Below are positions 1-8,952 of a stretch of DNA of 64,000 nucleotides, one piece after another. The notes beneath the pieces are model-generated. The model was not told the DNA's origin, ran no database searches, and saw only the letters and a program-made list of their open reading frames with translations. Origin of the DNA: an uncultured Rhodospirillales bacterium (lineage in GTDB: Bacteria > Pseudomonadota > Alphaproteobacteria > Reyranellales > Reyranellaceae); contig CADECW010000011.1 of assembly GCA_902825855.1 (NCBI GenBank), positions 21,588 through 85,587 on the forward strand, written 5' to 3'. The position numbers and the translations under genes are program-made. The stretch's first letter is position 1. Every line of letters starts with the position of its first letter.

Positions 1-349
1 CGAGCATGGCCATCTCCTCGGCCACGCGCACGGGCGGATTGTAGAGCGCGATGGAGTTGCCCAGCACGACAATGGCAGACTTCGAGGTCCGCCGCGTCAG
101 GGTCGCCGCCATGATGTTGGGCGACGGCATCAAGCCATAGGCATTGGCGTGGTGCTCGTTGACGCCGATGCCGTCGAAGCCGACGGACTCGGCATACTCG
201 AGCTGGTCGAGATACTGGTGGTAGGCGATGTGGCCGAGCTCGGGCTCGTACATGCGGTTGGGCAGGTCGACCCAGACCGAGCGGTGCTTCTCCCGGAAAT
301 CGTCCGGCATATGCGGCCACGGCATCAGATGGAACCAGGTGAATTTCAT
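1..349 (-). CDS. LLM-class flavin-dependent oxidoreductase, N-terminal fragment
   Basis: The gene runs off the left edge, so only about 116 N-terminal residues are visible. They begin MKFTWFHLMPWPHMPDD and continue through a GVNEHHANAYG segment, which matches the N-terminal half of bacterial-luciferase-like (LLM) monooxygenases. Members use reduced flavin to oxygenate small organic substrates. The ATG follows a GGAG about 8 bases upstream. An enoyl-CoA hydratase/isomerase lies 31 bp upstream on the same strand, so the two probably share a transcript. The substrate cannot be inferred. The family call is good; the exact role is unknown. Confidence 0.85.
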   Translation of the reverse strand, partial: MKFTWFHLMPWPHMPDDFREKHRSVWVDLPNRMYEPELGHIAYHQYLDQLEYAESVGFDGIGVNEHHANAYGLMPSPNIMAATLTRRTSKSAIVVLGNSIALYNPPVRVAEEMAML

Positions 350-380
350 CGGCGTGCTCCGTTGCGGGCGCTCTGGCGAG

Positions 381-1211
381 TCAACGACCCTTGAACTGCG
401 GCTCGCGCTTTTCGAGGAAGGCCTTGATTCCTTCCTTCATGTCCTCGGTCTGCATCAAAGGCAGGAGCTGCAGGAAGACGTGATGGACGTGCTCGTTGAA
501 CGGCTCGTTCCAGGCCATGCGCATCATGCGCTTGGCAGCCTGGATGGCGAGCGGCGCGTTTGCCGCGATCTCGAGCGCGAGCTCGCGTGCGGCGCCCAAG
601 ACCTCGGCATCGGGCACGACCTTGTTCACCAGGCCGATTTCCAGCGACTGCACGGCATTCAGCGTGCGGCCGGTGAAGATCAGCTCGGCCGCCTTCGCCC
701 AACCCAGCATGCGCGGCAGGTACCAGGTGCCGCCCGATTCGGGCAGCACGCCGCGTCTGGCGTAGGACGCGGCGAGCTTGGCCGACTGGGCCATGACCCG
801 GATGTCGGCGCCCAGCGCCAGGTCGAGGCCGTAGCCTGCGGCCGAGCCGTTAAGCGCAGCGATCACCGGCTTGTCCATGGCATGCAGGACCGGCGGCGGC
901 GTGTTGCGCAGGTCGATGTTGGTCGGCGTGGCGCCCGAACCGACGCTGAGATTGTCGGTGCCCTCGCTTTGCGCCGCGAGATTGAGTCCGGCGCAGAAGG
1001 CGCGGCCGGTGCCGGTCAGGATGACGACACGCACCTGCTTGTCTTCGTTTGCCCGCACCAGCGCATCGGTGAGCTGCCTGAGCATCGGCCCGGAGATGGT
1101 GTTCATGCGCTGCGGAGCGTTCAGCGTGACGGTGGCGATCGCGCCGTCCGCGCCGTAGAGCAGCTCTTCCGGCATTACCGAAGCTGCGGGCTGGGCCGCA
1201 AACTGGCTCAT
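381..1211 (-). CDS. Enoyl-CoA hydratase/isomerase family protein (PaaG-like)
   Basis: 276-residue crotonase-fold protein. The oxyanion-hole segment RAFCAGLNL lies near residues 70-78 and NGSAAGYGLDLAL near 121-133. The usual GGGxE glutamate is replaced by an Asp in GYGLD. An Asp/Glu-type acid is present in LPESGGTWYLPR (about 156-167), the pattern of PaaG-like isomerases rather than classical hydratases. It probably isomerises or hydrates an enoyl-CoA in a catabolic pathway. The ATG has a strong GGAGGAAAC site. It lies upstream of the LLM monooxygenase on the same strand and diverges from the threonine-aldolase-like gene. The CoA substrate is unknown. Confidence 0.9.
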   Translation of the reverse strand: MSQFAAQPAASVMPEELLYGADGAIATVTLNAPQRMNTISGPMLRQLTDALVRANEDKQVRVVILTGTGRAFCAGLNLAAQSEGTDNLSVGSGATPTNIDLRNTPPPVLHAMDKPVIAALNGSAAGYGLDLALGADIRVMAQSAKLAASYARRGVLPESGGTWYLPRMLGWAKAAELIFTGRTLNAVQSLEIGLVNKVVPDAEVLGAARELALEIAANAPLAIQAAKRMMRMAWNEPFNEHVHHVFLQLLPLMQTEDMKEGIKAFLEKREPQFKGR

Positions 1212-1265
1212 GTTTCCTCCCCCTGCCGATTGCCGCTATGGTGGAGCAGGAGAACCCGACACGCC

Positions 1266-2309
1266 ATGCAAAACCGATTCATCGATCTTTACAGCGACAC
1301 CAAGTCCAAGCCCTCGCCCGGCATGCGGAAAGCCATGGCCGACGCCGAAGTCGGCGACGAGCAGAAGATGGAAGACCCCACGGTCAACCGGTTGCGCGAG
1401 CGCGTCTGCGAGCTTTTGGGCAAGGAGGACTCCGTCTTCCTGCCGAGCGGCACCATGGCCAACCAGATCGCCATCCGTGTGCATTGCCGGCTGGGTGACG
1501 AAGTGATCGCCGACCGCACGGCCCACATCATCAATGCCGAGACCGGTGGCCCGGCCGCAAATTCCGGCGTCATGATCCGCGCCATCGAAGGACCGAATGG
1601 CGTGTTCACCGGCGAGCAGGTCAAGGCAGCGCTGCGCGATCCCAACAGCCGCAATGCGCCGCGCTCGCGGCTGGTGTCGATCGAGAACACCTCGAACGGC
1701 GGCTTCGGCACGGTATGGCCGCTCGCCACCATGCAGGGCGTCACCAAGGTGGCGCGCGAGGCGGGCGTCGCCCTGCACATGGACGGTGCGCGCCTCTGCA
1801 ACGCGTCGGTGAAGTCGGGCGTGAAAGCCAGCGACTACGCCGCTTGCGTCGATTCCCTCTGGCTCGACTACACCAAGGGCCTGGGCGCGCCGGTCGGCGC
1901 CAGCCTCGCCGGCCCCAAGGAACTCATCCGGGAGGCGTGGCGCCAGAAGCAGATGCTGGGCGGCTCGATGCGCCAGTCCGGCGTCATCGCCGCCGCCGCG
2001 CTCTATGCGCTGGACAACAACTGGGACCGCCTGGCCGAGGACCACGACAATGCCCGCCATCTCTCCGAGGGGCTGGCAAACATCAAGGGCGTCCAGATCG
2101 ACGTACCGCGCATGGAGACCAACCTGGTGTTTTTCGAGATCACCAAGCCCGGATGGACCTCGGCCAAGCTGGTCGATGCCTGCCGCGAGCGCGGCGTCGG
2201 CCTCGGCGCCAACACGGCGACACGCATCCGCGCGGTCACCCATCTCGACGTCAACCGCAAGGACATCGACACGGCGCTGAAGGTGATCAGCGACGCGCTG
2301 GCAGCATAG
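1266..2309 (+). CDS. Threonine aldolase / beta-eliminating lyase family PLP enzyme
   Basis: 347 residues, fold-type I PLP enzyme. Visible signatures are FLPSGTMANQIA (58-69) in the cofactor-binding region, HMDGARL (171-177) with the Asp that contacts the pyridine nitrogen, and the Schiff-base lysine K204 in DYTKGLGAPVG. These match low-specificity L-threonine aldolases, which split threonine or allo-threonine to glycine and acetaldehyde in the cytoplasm. The length is typical for the family. The ATG is the first in-frame start after the divergent promoter gap of about 54 bp shared with the enoyl-CoA hydratase gene. Other beta-eliminating lyases share this fold, so substrate specificity is inferred. 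Confidence 0.88.
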   Translation: MQNRFIDLYSDTKSKPSPGMRKAMADAEVGDEQKMEDPTVNRLRERVCELLGKEDSVFLPSGTMANQIAIRVHCRLGDEVIADRTAHIINAETGGPAANSGVMIRAIEGPNGVFTGEQVKAALRDPNSRNAPRSRLVSIENTSNGGFGTVWPLATMQGVTKVAREAGVALHMDGARLCNASVKSGVKASDYAACVDSLWLDYTKGLGAPVGASLAGPKELIREAWRQKQMLGGSMRQSGVIAAAALYALDNNWDRLAEDHDNARHLSEGLANIKGVQIDVPRMETNLVFFEITKPGWTSAKLVDACRERGVGLGANTATRIRAVTHLDVNRKDIDTALKVISDALAA

Positions 2310-2312
2310 AGC

Positions 2313-2453
2313 TCAGGCCGCTCGGGGCTTCTTTTTCGGAGATGGCGCCTGGCTCTTGCCGGGCTGGCTCCTGGGCTGCGGCCGCCGCCGGGCAAGAAGC
2401 CGATTGATGACGGCTTGAAAGGCGGGATTGCGATTCGGTGGCGCCTCGGACAT
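2313..2453 (-). CDS. Possible small basic, proline-rich protein (46 aa)
   Basis: A 47-codon frame encodes MSEAPPNRNPAFQAV followed by an Arg/Pro/Lys-rich tail ending KKKPRAA. The ATG is preceded by GAGGGG at a usable distance. It lies 49 bp downstream of the LysE-family gene on the same strand and fits between that gene and the convergent lyase. The tail would suit nucleic-acid or membrane-surface binding, but that is a guess from composition. I recognise no family. Short frames arise easily in G+C-rich DNA, so this stays tentative. Confidence 0.4.
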   Translation of the reverse strand: MSEAPPNRNPAFQAVINRLLARRRPQPRSQPGKSQAPSPKKKPRAA

Positions 2454-2502
2454 GTCGGATGCCCCTCGTCCAGTTGATTGCCCAGCACTCAGTAACGCAA
2501 GC

Positions 2503-3132
2503 TTACGATATCGGTCTCCCGGCGTCGGCCAAAACCTTGCCGCCGAGGCCGATGAAGCAGACGCCTGCTGCCCGCTCGATCCAGTGCCGGGCGCTCTGGA
2601 AGCGCCGCATCACCGGCCCGGAGGACATGAACAGGCTGACGCAGGAATACCAGATCAAGGACGACAGCGTCACGAGGCCGATCATCAGCATCATCAGCCA
2701 GGTCGGCGTCGACGCCGTGACGGCCGTGGCGAAGACGCTGGCGAACAGCACGATCGCCTTGGGATTGGTGAGTGTCACCAGGAACCCGAACAGGATCGCG
2801 CGCTTGCCAGGTTCCCTGGGCTGCTGGTCGAGATCGATGGTCTGCGGCCTGGCGCGCAGGAGCTTGATGCCAAGATAGGCGAGATAGCAGCCGCCGAGGA
2901 CGCGCACCGTCCAGGTGAGCCACTGGTACTCCGCCAGGATGGCCGACAGGCCGAGAAGGCTGAGCGTCGCGTACATGCAAAGGCCGGTCGACACGCCGAG
3001 CGTCGTCAGCATGCCGGCACGCGTCCCATGGGTCATGGACGAGCGCACGACCGCAACGAAATCAGGCCCCGGCAAGATGAGCGCAGGGATGAAGACGGCA
3101 AAAACGCTGATCAGAACCAGGAGGCTGCTCAT
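2503..3132 (-). CDS. LysE/RhtB family amino-acid exporter
   Basis: 209-residue inner-membrane protein with about six hydrophobic segments. It begins MSSLLVLISVFAVFIPALILPGPD. The LPGPDF motif near residue 21 and the TNPKAIVLF segment in the middle are hallmarks of the LysE/RhtB exporters, which pump amino acids or homoserine-lactone-like compounds out of the cell. A longer reading upstream lacks hydrophobic character, so I chose the ATG at 3132, which gives the usual family length of about 205-210. It is divergent from the molybdenum hydroxylase gene. The substrate is not predictable. Confidence 0.9.
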   Translation of the reverse strand: MSSLLVLISVFAVFIPALILPGPDFVAVVRSSMTHGTRAGMLTTLGVSTGLCMYATLSLLGLSAILAEYQWLTWTVRVLGGCYLAYLGIKLLRARPQTIDLDQQPREPGKRAILFGFLVTLTNPKAIVLFASVFATAVTASTPTWLMMLMIGLVTLSSLIWYSCVSLFMSSGPVMRRFQSARHWIERAAGVCFIGLGGKVLADAGRPIS

Positions 3133-3254
3133 GGCATCCGAGTTGCCACGCTCTCGGGCTGGCCGCAAGAGCGGCCGGCGCCAGGAACGGGAGTAATCCG
3201 AGCCCCAGATTTTCGCCGTCACGGGCCGGCTGCAAAAGCCGGTATATCCATCAC

Positions 3255-5540
3255 ATGAATGCTCCAGCAACGATCGGCCAGCCGCTGACCCGACGTGAGG
3301 ACCACCGGCTGCTGACCGGCCGCGGCCGCTATGCCGACAACACCGCGCCGGCCGATGCCCTCGCCGTCCTGTTCGTGCGCTCGCCGCACGCCCATGCGCG
3401 CATCGCCGGCATCGACAAGGTAGCCGCCCTCGCTTCGCCCGGCATCGCGGCGATCTACACCGCCGAGGACCTCCTGGCCGACAAGGTTGGCCATCTGCCG
3501 GCGATCAGCGAGATCAAGGACGCTGCCGGCAATCGCCATCGCGAGCCCGACCATCTGCCGATGCCTCCCGGCAAGGTGCGCCATGTCGGCGACATCGTGG
3601 CCATGGTCGCGGCGGAGACGCTCGACCAGGCGCGCGACGCGGCCGAGCTGCTGGAGATCGACTACGAGACTCTGCCGGCGGTCGTCACGGCCGCCCAGGC
3701 CCTCGCCCCCGATGCACCGTTGGTCCATGACGACGTGGTGGGCAACCTGATGTGCCGCTGGGGCAAAGGCGATGCGGCGGCGACCGACGCCGCCTTCGCG
3801 CGCGCCGCGCACGTTACGACCTTGTCCATCCGCTCGCCGCGCCAGATCGTGCACTACTTGGAAACACGCGCGGCATGGTCGGCCTACGACGCAGCCGATG
3901 ACCTGGTGACCGTTACCTTTTCCTCGCAGGGTGTACAAATCCCCCACCGGCTGATGTGCGAGCGCGTGCTGAACGTGCCGAAGGACAAGCTTCGCCTGAT
4001 GACCGAGGATGTCGGCGGCGGCTTCGGTCCGAAATATCCGATCTATGCCGAATCGACCCTGATCGCCTGGGCGACGCGCAAGCTCAAGCGTGGCCTGCGC
4101 TGGGCCTGCGATCGCGCCGAACTGGCGCAGAGCGACAGCCATGCCCGCGATCTCGTGGCGAGCGGCGAGCTCGCGCTGGATGCACAAGGGAGATTCCTGG
4201 CGGTGCGCGTGAAGGCAGAGGCCAATTACGGCGCCTATGTCTCGATGTTCGCGCCGACCATCCCGACCACGGGCCTCGCCAAGGTGATCTCGGGCCTCTA
4301 CCGCATCCCGGCGATCCGTATCGACTTCGACTGCGCCTTCACCAACACCGTGCCAGTCGACGCCATCCGCGGCGCCGGCAAGCCCGAGGCATTGTTCCTG
4401 CTCGAGCGGCTGGTCGACCTCGCCGCCGTGGAGACCGGCCGCACGCCCGCCGAGCTGCGCCGGCTGAACCTGCTGAAGGCCGACGAAATGCCGTACGCAG
4501 CAGCGAGCGGCTACACCTACGATGCCGCCGACTGCATGCGGCTGTTCGAGACAGCGTTGAAAGCGGCCGACGAGCATGGCTTCGACGCGCGGCGTATGGC
4601 GAGCGAAGCGTCGGGGAAGCGGCGCGGCCTGGGACTGGCCTGCCACCTGCACGGCACCGGGGGTATCGCCGACGAGCATGTCGTGGTGCAGGTCGGGCCC
4701 GACCGGCTGGTGGCGAGCCTTGGCACGCAAAGCCAGGGGCAGGGGCACGAGACGGTGTTCGCCCAGATCCTCGCGGCGACGCTCGGCGTGGCGATGGACC
4801 GCATCGAAATCCGCCAGGGCGACACCCGTACCATCCCGCATGGCGGCGGCACCGGCGGCTCATCGTCGACCATCATCAGCGGCACGACATTGAAGCGCGC
4901 CGCCGACGTCGTGATCGAGCGCGGCCGGGACCTTGCTGCCGAACGGCTGGAGGCCGCGCCGGCAGATATCGCCTATCGCGACGGCAGATTCGAGGTCGTC
5001 GGCACCGACCGGCGAATCGGCCTGTTCGAGCTGGCGGCGAGCAAGCCGTTCACTGGAGACGCACTGTTCGGCGACAAGATCGAATCCTTCCCGACCGGCG
5101 TCATGGTTTGCGAGGTCGAGGTCGATCCGCAGACCGGCGTGGTGCGCGTCGATCGCCTGACCGAGGTCGCCGACTGCGGCACCGTGGTCAATCCACGATT
5201 GCTGGTCGGTCAGGTCCATGGCGGCATGGTCCACGGGCTGGGCAATGCGCTGATGGAAGAGGCGATCTACGACGAGGAGAGCGGCCAGCTGCTGAGCGGC
5301 ACGCTGATGGATTACGCCCTGCCGCGCGCCGACGACACGCCGTTCCTGCAGGTCGAGACGATCGCCACGGCCTCGCCCAATAACTTCATGGGCCTGAAAG
5401 GTGTCGGCGAACTGCCGACCAACGGCGCTCCCGCCGCGATCGCCAACGCAGTGCTCGATGCCCTGAGACCGCTCGGCGTGCGCCATCTCGACATGCCCAT
5501 CACCTCACACAAAGTGTGGCGGGCGCTAAATGGGGGTTGA
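3255..5540 (+). CDS. Xanthine dehydrogenase family molybdopterin-binding large subunit
   Basis: 761 residues, the usual length of CoxL/XdhB-type large subunits. The N-terminal a/b hammerhead domain starts at LTRREDHRLLTGRGRY. Molybdopterin-binding signatures are GGGFG (254-258), IRGAGKPEA (371-379), a glycine-rich QSQGQGHET near residue 495, and a C-terminal GVGELPTNG carrying the catalytic Glu. The CoxL-specific active-site loop with Cys is absent, so this is a CoxL-like hydroxylase rather than true CO dehydrogenase. The FAD and 2Fe-2S subunits that normally accompany it are not encoded nearby. It probably hydroxylates an aldehyde or N-heterocycle; the substrate is unknown. Confidence 0.92.
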   Translation: MNAPATIGQPLTRREDHRLLTGRGRYADNTAPADALAVLFVRSPHAHARIAGIDKVAALASPGIAAIYTAEDLLADKVGHLPAISEIKDAAGNRHREPDHLPMPPGKVRHVGDIVAMVAAETLDQARDAAELLEIDYETLPAVVTAAQALAPDAPLVHDDVVGNLMCRWGKGDAAATDAAFARAAHVTTLSIRSPRQIVHYLETRAAWSAYDAADDLVTVTFSSQGVQIPHRLMCERVLNVPKDKLRLMTEDVGGGFGPKYPIYAESTLIAWATRKLKRGLRWACDRAELAQSDSHARDLVASGELALDAQGRFLAVRVKAEANYGAYVSMFAPTIPTTGLAKVISGLYRIPAIRIDFDCAFTNTVPVDAIRGAGKPEALFLLERLVDLAAVETGRTPAELRRLNLLKADEMPYAAASGYTYDAADCMRLFETALKAADEHGFDARRMASEASGKRRGLGLACHLHGTGGIADEHVVVQVGPDRLVASLGTQSQGQGHETVFAQILAATLGVAMDRIEIRQGDTRTIPHGGGTGGSSSTIISGTTLKRAADVVIERGRDLAAERLEAAPADIAYRDGRFEVVGTDRRIGLFELAASKPFTGDALFGDKIESFPTGVMVCEVEVDPQTGVVRVDRLTEVADCGTVVNPRLLVGQVHGGMVHGLGNALMEEAIYDEESGQLLSGTLMDYALPRADDTPFLQVETIATASPNNFMGLKGVGELPTNGAPAAIANAVLDALRPLGVRHLDMPITSHKVWRALNGG

Positions 5541-5646
5541 TGGACGCGGTCCTTCGGGCCGAAGTGCCATACACGCTTCGTGAAATACAAAGCAAAGTCG
5601 CGAAAGGGCGGTAGATCGCGAACGTGCACGCCGCGATAGTCGTCCC

Positions 5647-6630
5647 ATGCTCCGTCGCATCCTCCTCGCCATCGGCGTGCTCGTACTGATCGTCGTCGGC
5701 GCTTTCGCCGCCGTCATTGCCTTCAACTCGCCGCCAACGCCGCCCGTTCTGGCCGCCGGCAACTCGATCCCCGGAATTGCCCAGTGGAACTTCGCCGAGC
5801 TGCCCAAGGTGCAGACGCTCAAGGCACGCGACGGCGCGCCGCTGAACTACCGCGTCTATCCCGGCCGTCCCGACCGGGCCATCGTCCTGGTGCACGGATC
5901 GAGCGGCACGGACGTCTCGATGCTGAAGCTCGCGCACGCACTGCAGGCCGCGGGGGCCAGCGTCCATGCCATCAGTCTAAGGGGCCATGGCGGCAGTGGC
6001 ACCGCCAACGGCGACGTCTCCTATCTTGGTCAGCTCGACGACGATCTGGCCGACCTCGTCAAAGGCCTTGGCCTGGACAAACCGGGTGTACATCGCACGC
6101 TGATGGGCTTTTCTTCCGGCGGCGGCTTCACGCTGCGCATCGCTGGCGGCCGCGAGACTCGGCTGTTCGACGACTACCTCGCAATCTCGCCCTACATCGG
6201 CCAGGACTCGCCCACCAACAAGCCGAACTCGGGCGGCTGGGCAGGCGTGGCGGTGCCGCGTCTCATCGCCCTGTCAATGCTCGCGGGCGCCGGCCTGCCG
6301 TGGTTCCAGGACCTGCCCGTGATCCACTTTGCCACGGACGCCAAGCCGAGCAACACACGCACGCCGGTCTACACTTTCCGGCTCGCGGCGAGTCTTCAGC
6401 TCGGCCAGGACTGGCGCGCCGTGCTGGCGCGGATCGCAGCGCCGACGACCATCGTGGTCGGCGCCAACGACGAGCTGTTCAATGCCGGTCAGTTCAAGCC
6501 GATGCTGCAAGCGATCAATCCCCGCATCGACGTGACGATCGTGCCTGGCGGGACCCATCTCGGCATGATCGCCGATCCGCCGGCCACGATGGCCATCGTC
6601 GCCGCCTGGCGAAGGTTGGCAAGGGACTGA
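5647..6630 (+). CDS. Alpha/beta hydrolase, membrane-anchored or exported
   Basis: 327 residues. It starts with a hydrophobic stretch (MLRRILLAIGVLVLIVVGAFAAV), either an uncleaved anchor or a signal peptide, so the catalytic domain should face the periplasm. The fold is shown by VLVHGSSGTD (oxyanion region) and the nucleophile elbow GFSSGGG. A late acid-containing IVVGANDELF and a GTHLGM histidine segment complete the triad. The Bug-type binding protein begins 34 bp later and is probably co-transcribed. Ester, lactone or lipid substrates are all possible. Confidence 0.85.
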   Translation: MLRRILLAIGVLVLIVVGAFAAVIAFNSPPTPPVLAAGNSIPGIAQWNFAELPKVQTLKARDGAPLNYRVYPGRPDRAIVLVHGSSGTDVSMLKLAHALQAAGASVHAISLRGHGGSGTANGDVSYLGQLDDDLADLVKGLGLDKPGVHRTLMGFSSGGGFTLRIAGGRETRLFDDYLAISPYIGQDSPTNKPNSGGWAGVAVPRLIALSMLAGAGLPWFQDLPVIHFATDAKPSNTRTPVYTFRLAASLQLGQDWRAVLARIAAPTTIVVGANDELFNAGQFKPMLQAINPRIDVTIVPGGTHLGMIADPPATMAIVAAWRRLARD

Positions 6631-6664
6631 CCGGCGGCTAGTTTCGCCGCCGGGAGGATATTCG

Positions 6665-7630
6665 ATGATACGGAAGATGGTTGCCGCGCTTGCGGGCGGT
6701 TTGCTGCTGTTCGCCGCCGAGGCATCGGCGCAGGCCTGGCCCAACAAGCCGATCAAGCTGATCGCGCCCTATCCGCCGGCTGGTCAGACCGACGTCGTGT
6801 CGCGCTACTTCGCCGACAAGCTCGGCACCGTGTTCGGCCAGCAGGTGATCGTCGAGAACAAGCCCGGTGCGCAGGGCATGGTCGGCGCGGAGATCGCCAA
6901 GAACGCGCCGCCCGACGGCTACACGTTCCTGTACGTCAACTCGTCGATGATGTGCATCAACCCCTACGTCTACAAGAAGCTGCCTTATGACGGTTTCAAG
7001 GATTTCGTGCCGGTGACTCAGCACGGCCTGGCGCCGCTTGCCATGGTGGTGCCGCCGACGCTCGGGCCGAAGTCGGTGAAGGAGTTCGTCGCCTGGGCGC
7101 GCGAGCGCAAGGGAAAGGTGAGCTTCGCCTCGTTCGGCAATGGCTCGTCCTCGCACATCTGGGGCGAGATGCTGAACCAGGCCGAGAAGCTCGACATGAC
7201 GCACGTGCCCTACAAGGGCGCGGGCCCGGCAATCCAGGACACGCTGGCCGGCCACATCCCGATGACCATCCAGGATCTCGCCGCCGGCGGGCCGGCGATC
7301 TCGGGCGGCAAGCTCACACCGCTTGCCGTCACCTCGACGGTCCGCTGGCCGCGCCTTCCCGACGTGCCGACCTTCGAGGAGGCCGGCTACAAGATCAACC
7401 TGACCGGTTGGAACGCCATTCTGGCGCCGGCCGGGACCCCGAAGGAGATCACCGATCGCATGAGCGCGGAAATACGCAAGCTCGTGCAGACACCCGAAGG
7501 CAAGGAGAAGCTGCTGGACATGGGTCTCTTCGCAACGGGCACGACGCCTACCGAGCTGACCGAGATCATGAAGACCGGCTGCGCCGCCTGGGGCGAAGCG
7601 GCGAAGCGCGCGGGTGTCGAGCCGGAGTGA
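6665..7630 (+). CDS. Bug/TTT-family extracytoplasmic substrate-binding protein (first of four)
   Basis: 321 residues with a signal peptide ending ASAQA. The mature start WPNKPIKLIAPYPPAGQTDVV carries the Bug signature (xPxKPIxxIxPxxxGGxxD). Later segments PGAQGMVGAEI, PPDGYTF and VPYKGAGPAI are all typical of the family. Bug proteins bind small carboxylates or aromatic acids in the periplasm for TctAB-type transporters, or act as sensors. No TctA or TctB membrane gene is visible in the window. The start has GGGAGGA 7 bases upstream. It follows the alpha/beta hydrolase closely. Confidence 0.93.
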   Translation: MIRKMVAALAGGLLLFAAEASAQAWPNKPIKLIAPYPPAGQTDVVSRYFADKLGTVFGQQVIVENKPGAQGMVGAEIAKNAPPDGYTFLYVNSSMMCINPYVYKKLPYDGFKDFVPVTQHGLAPLAMVVPPTLGPKSVKEFVAWARERKGKVSFASFGNGSSSHIWGEMLNQAEKLDMTHVPYKGAGPAIQDTLAGHIPMTIQDLAAGGPAISGGKLTPLAVTSTVRWPRLPDVPTFEEAGYKINLTGWNAILAPAGTPKEITDRMSAEIRKLVQTPEGKEKLLDMGLFATGTTPTELTEIMKTGCAAWGEAAKRAGVEPE

Positions 7631-7637
7631 TCGCGGT

Positions 7638-7967
7638 TCAGCGCTCGCGCAGATCGCTCAGCGCGACCGCTATCGCCTCGCGGGTCTGTGTCGGCTGCTG
7701 ACCGATCGCCAGCCCGAGCTGATGGAGCTGGCGTCGCAGCGTGTGCACCTGATCGAGAAGATCGACGACCGTCTCGACCGCCTCCTCGTCGAAGCCGAGG
7801 TCGTCGGTCAGGTCGGCGAGGAGCCGGGCGCGCGCCACGTCGACCGGCTCGAAGATCCACCGTTCGCCGTCGGCCGTGGGGCGTAGCAGGCCGCGTGCGA
7901 CCCAGCGTTCGACATGCACGGTGGTGAGACGGTGGTGCGCGCGCAACAGTTCTTCGAGCGTTGTCAT
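7638..7967 (-). CDS. cbpM: CbpM-like chaperone modulator (MerR-type HTH)
   Basis: 109 residues. The N-terminal half resembles a MerR winged helix (LTTVHVERWVARGLLRP) with a following acidic helix. This is the pattern of CbpM, which binds the J domain of the DnaJ homologue CbpA and inhibits its co-chaperone activity. The call is strengthened by context: its ATG overlaps the stop of the cbpA-like gene by 4 bases (ATGA), so the two are translationally coupled. CbpM does not act mainly as a DNA-binding protein despite the fold. Confidence 0.85.
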   Translation of the reverse strand: MTTLEELLRAHHRLTTVHVERWVARGLLRPTADGERWIFEPVDVARARLLADLTDDLGFDEEAVETVVDLLDQVHTLRRQLHQLGLAIGQQPTQTREAIAVALSDLRER

Positions 7968-8929
7968 GTGAACTGATCCATCGACTGGCGCGGATCATAG
8001 CCGCGGCCCGCCTCCCATTTCTCCAAAAACTCCTTCAGGGCGTCGTCCGGCTTGTCCGGCATCACGACCCGGAGCTTGACGTACTGGTCGCCGTGCTGGC
8101 CTGACTTGCGGTCGAGCAGACCGCGCCCCTTCAGCCGGAGCGATGTGCCGGTATTGGAGCCTGCCGGAACGTTCAGCATCACCGGCCCGCCCACCGTCGG
8201 CACGCGGATGCGGCCGCCCAGCACCGCCTCGGTCGGAGTCACCGGCAGTTCGACATGGATGTCGTTGTCACGCGGCTCGAAGAAGGCGTGCGGATCGACA
8301 TGGATCTCGACATAGGCATCGCCCGCCGGACCTCCCTTGCTGCCGGGCATGCCCTGCCCCTTCAGCCTGAGCGTCTGACCGTCGGTCGTGCCTTCGGGGA
8401 TGTCGATGTCGAGCGTCTTGCCGTCCGGCAGATTGACCCGCTGCTTGCCGCCACGCGCCGCCACCAGGAACGGCACCCGCAGGCTGTAGGTGACCGGCAT
8501 GCCGCCCATGTCGAATCCTTCGCCGCCGCCGGAGCGGAATGAGAAGCCACCAGGACCGCCACCGGCGCGGCCGCCGCGGCCGCGGCCGAACATTTCGGAG
8601 AAGATGTCGCCCATGTCGACAAAGGCCTCCTCACCGTTCGACCGTTCGTACTTGGCGCCGCCGAAGCCGCCCGCATGGTCGCGGTAAAAGCCGCGCGGCG
8701 GCATCTCCTGGCCGGTCGCGTCGATCTCGCCGGCGTCGAAGCGGCGGCGCTTCTCGGGATCCGACAGGATGTCGTTGGCCTGGGAGATTTCCTTGAACTT
8801 GGCCTCGGCTGCCTTGTCGCCAGGATTGAGGTCGGGATGGTGTTTCTTGGCGAGCTTGCGGAATGCCTTGCGGATGTCGTCGTCCGAGGCGGCCTTCGGA
8901 ACGCCGAGGATGGAATAGGGATCAGCCAT
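7964..8929 (-). CDS. cbpA: DnaJ-class curved-DNA-binding protein, CbpA-like
   Basis: 321 residues. The J domain starts at the chosen ATG (MADPYSILGVPKAASDDDIRKAF) and contains the HPD tripeptide in KKHHPDLNPG near residue 33. A Gly/Phe-rich linker (residues about 110-145) follows, then the two-lobed DnaJ C-terminal substrate-binding domain. There is no Cys-rich zinc finger, which separates CbpA (class B) from DnaJ. It would stimulate DnaK ATPase and also bind curved DNA. It is coupled to the cbpM-like gene downstream. The longer upstream reading has no J-domain homology and was not used. Confidence 0.92.
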   Translation of the reverse strand: MADPYSILGVPKAASDDDIRKAFRKLAKKHHPDLNPGDKAAEAKFKEISQANDILSDPEKRRRFDAGEIDATGQEMPPRGFYRDHAGGFGGAKYERSNGEEAFVDMGDIFSEMFGRGRGGRAGGGPGGFSFRSGGGEGFDMGGMPVTYSLRVPFLVAARGGKQRVNLPDGKTLDIDIPEGTTDGQTLRLKGQGMPGSKGGPAGDAYVEIHVDPHAFFEPRDNDIHVELPVTPTEAVLGGRIRVPTVGGPVMLNVPAGSNTGTSLRLKGRGLLDRKSGQHGDQYVKLRVVMPDKPDDALKEFLEKWEAGRGYDPRQSMDQFT

Positions 8930-8952
8930 GACCCAGCGAATGTGAGGTTTGT

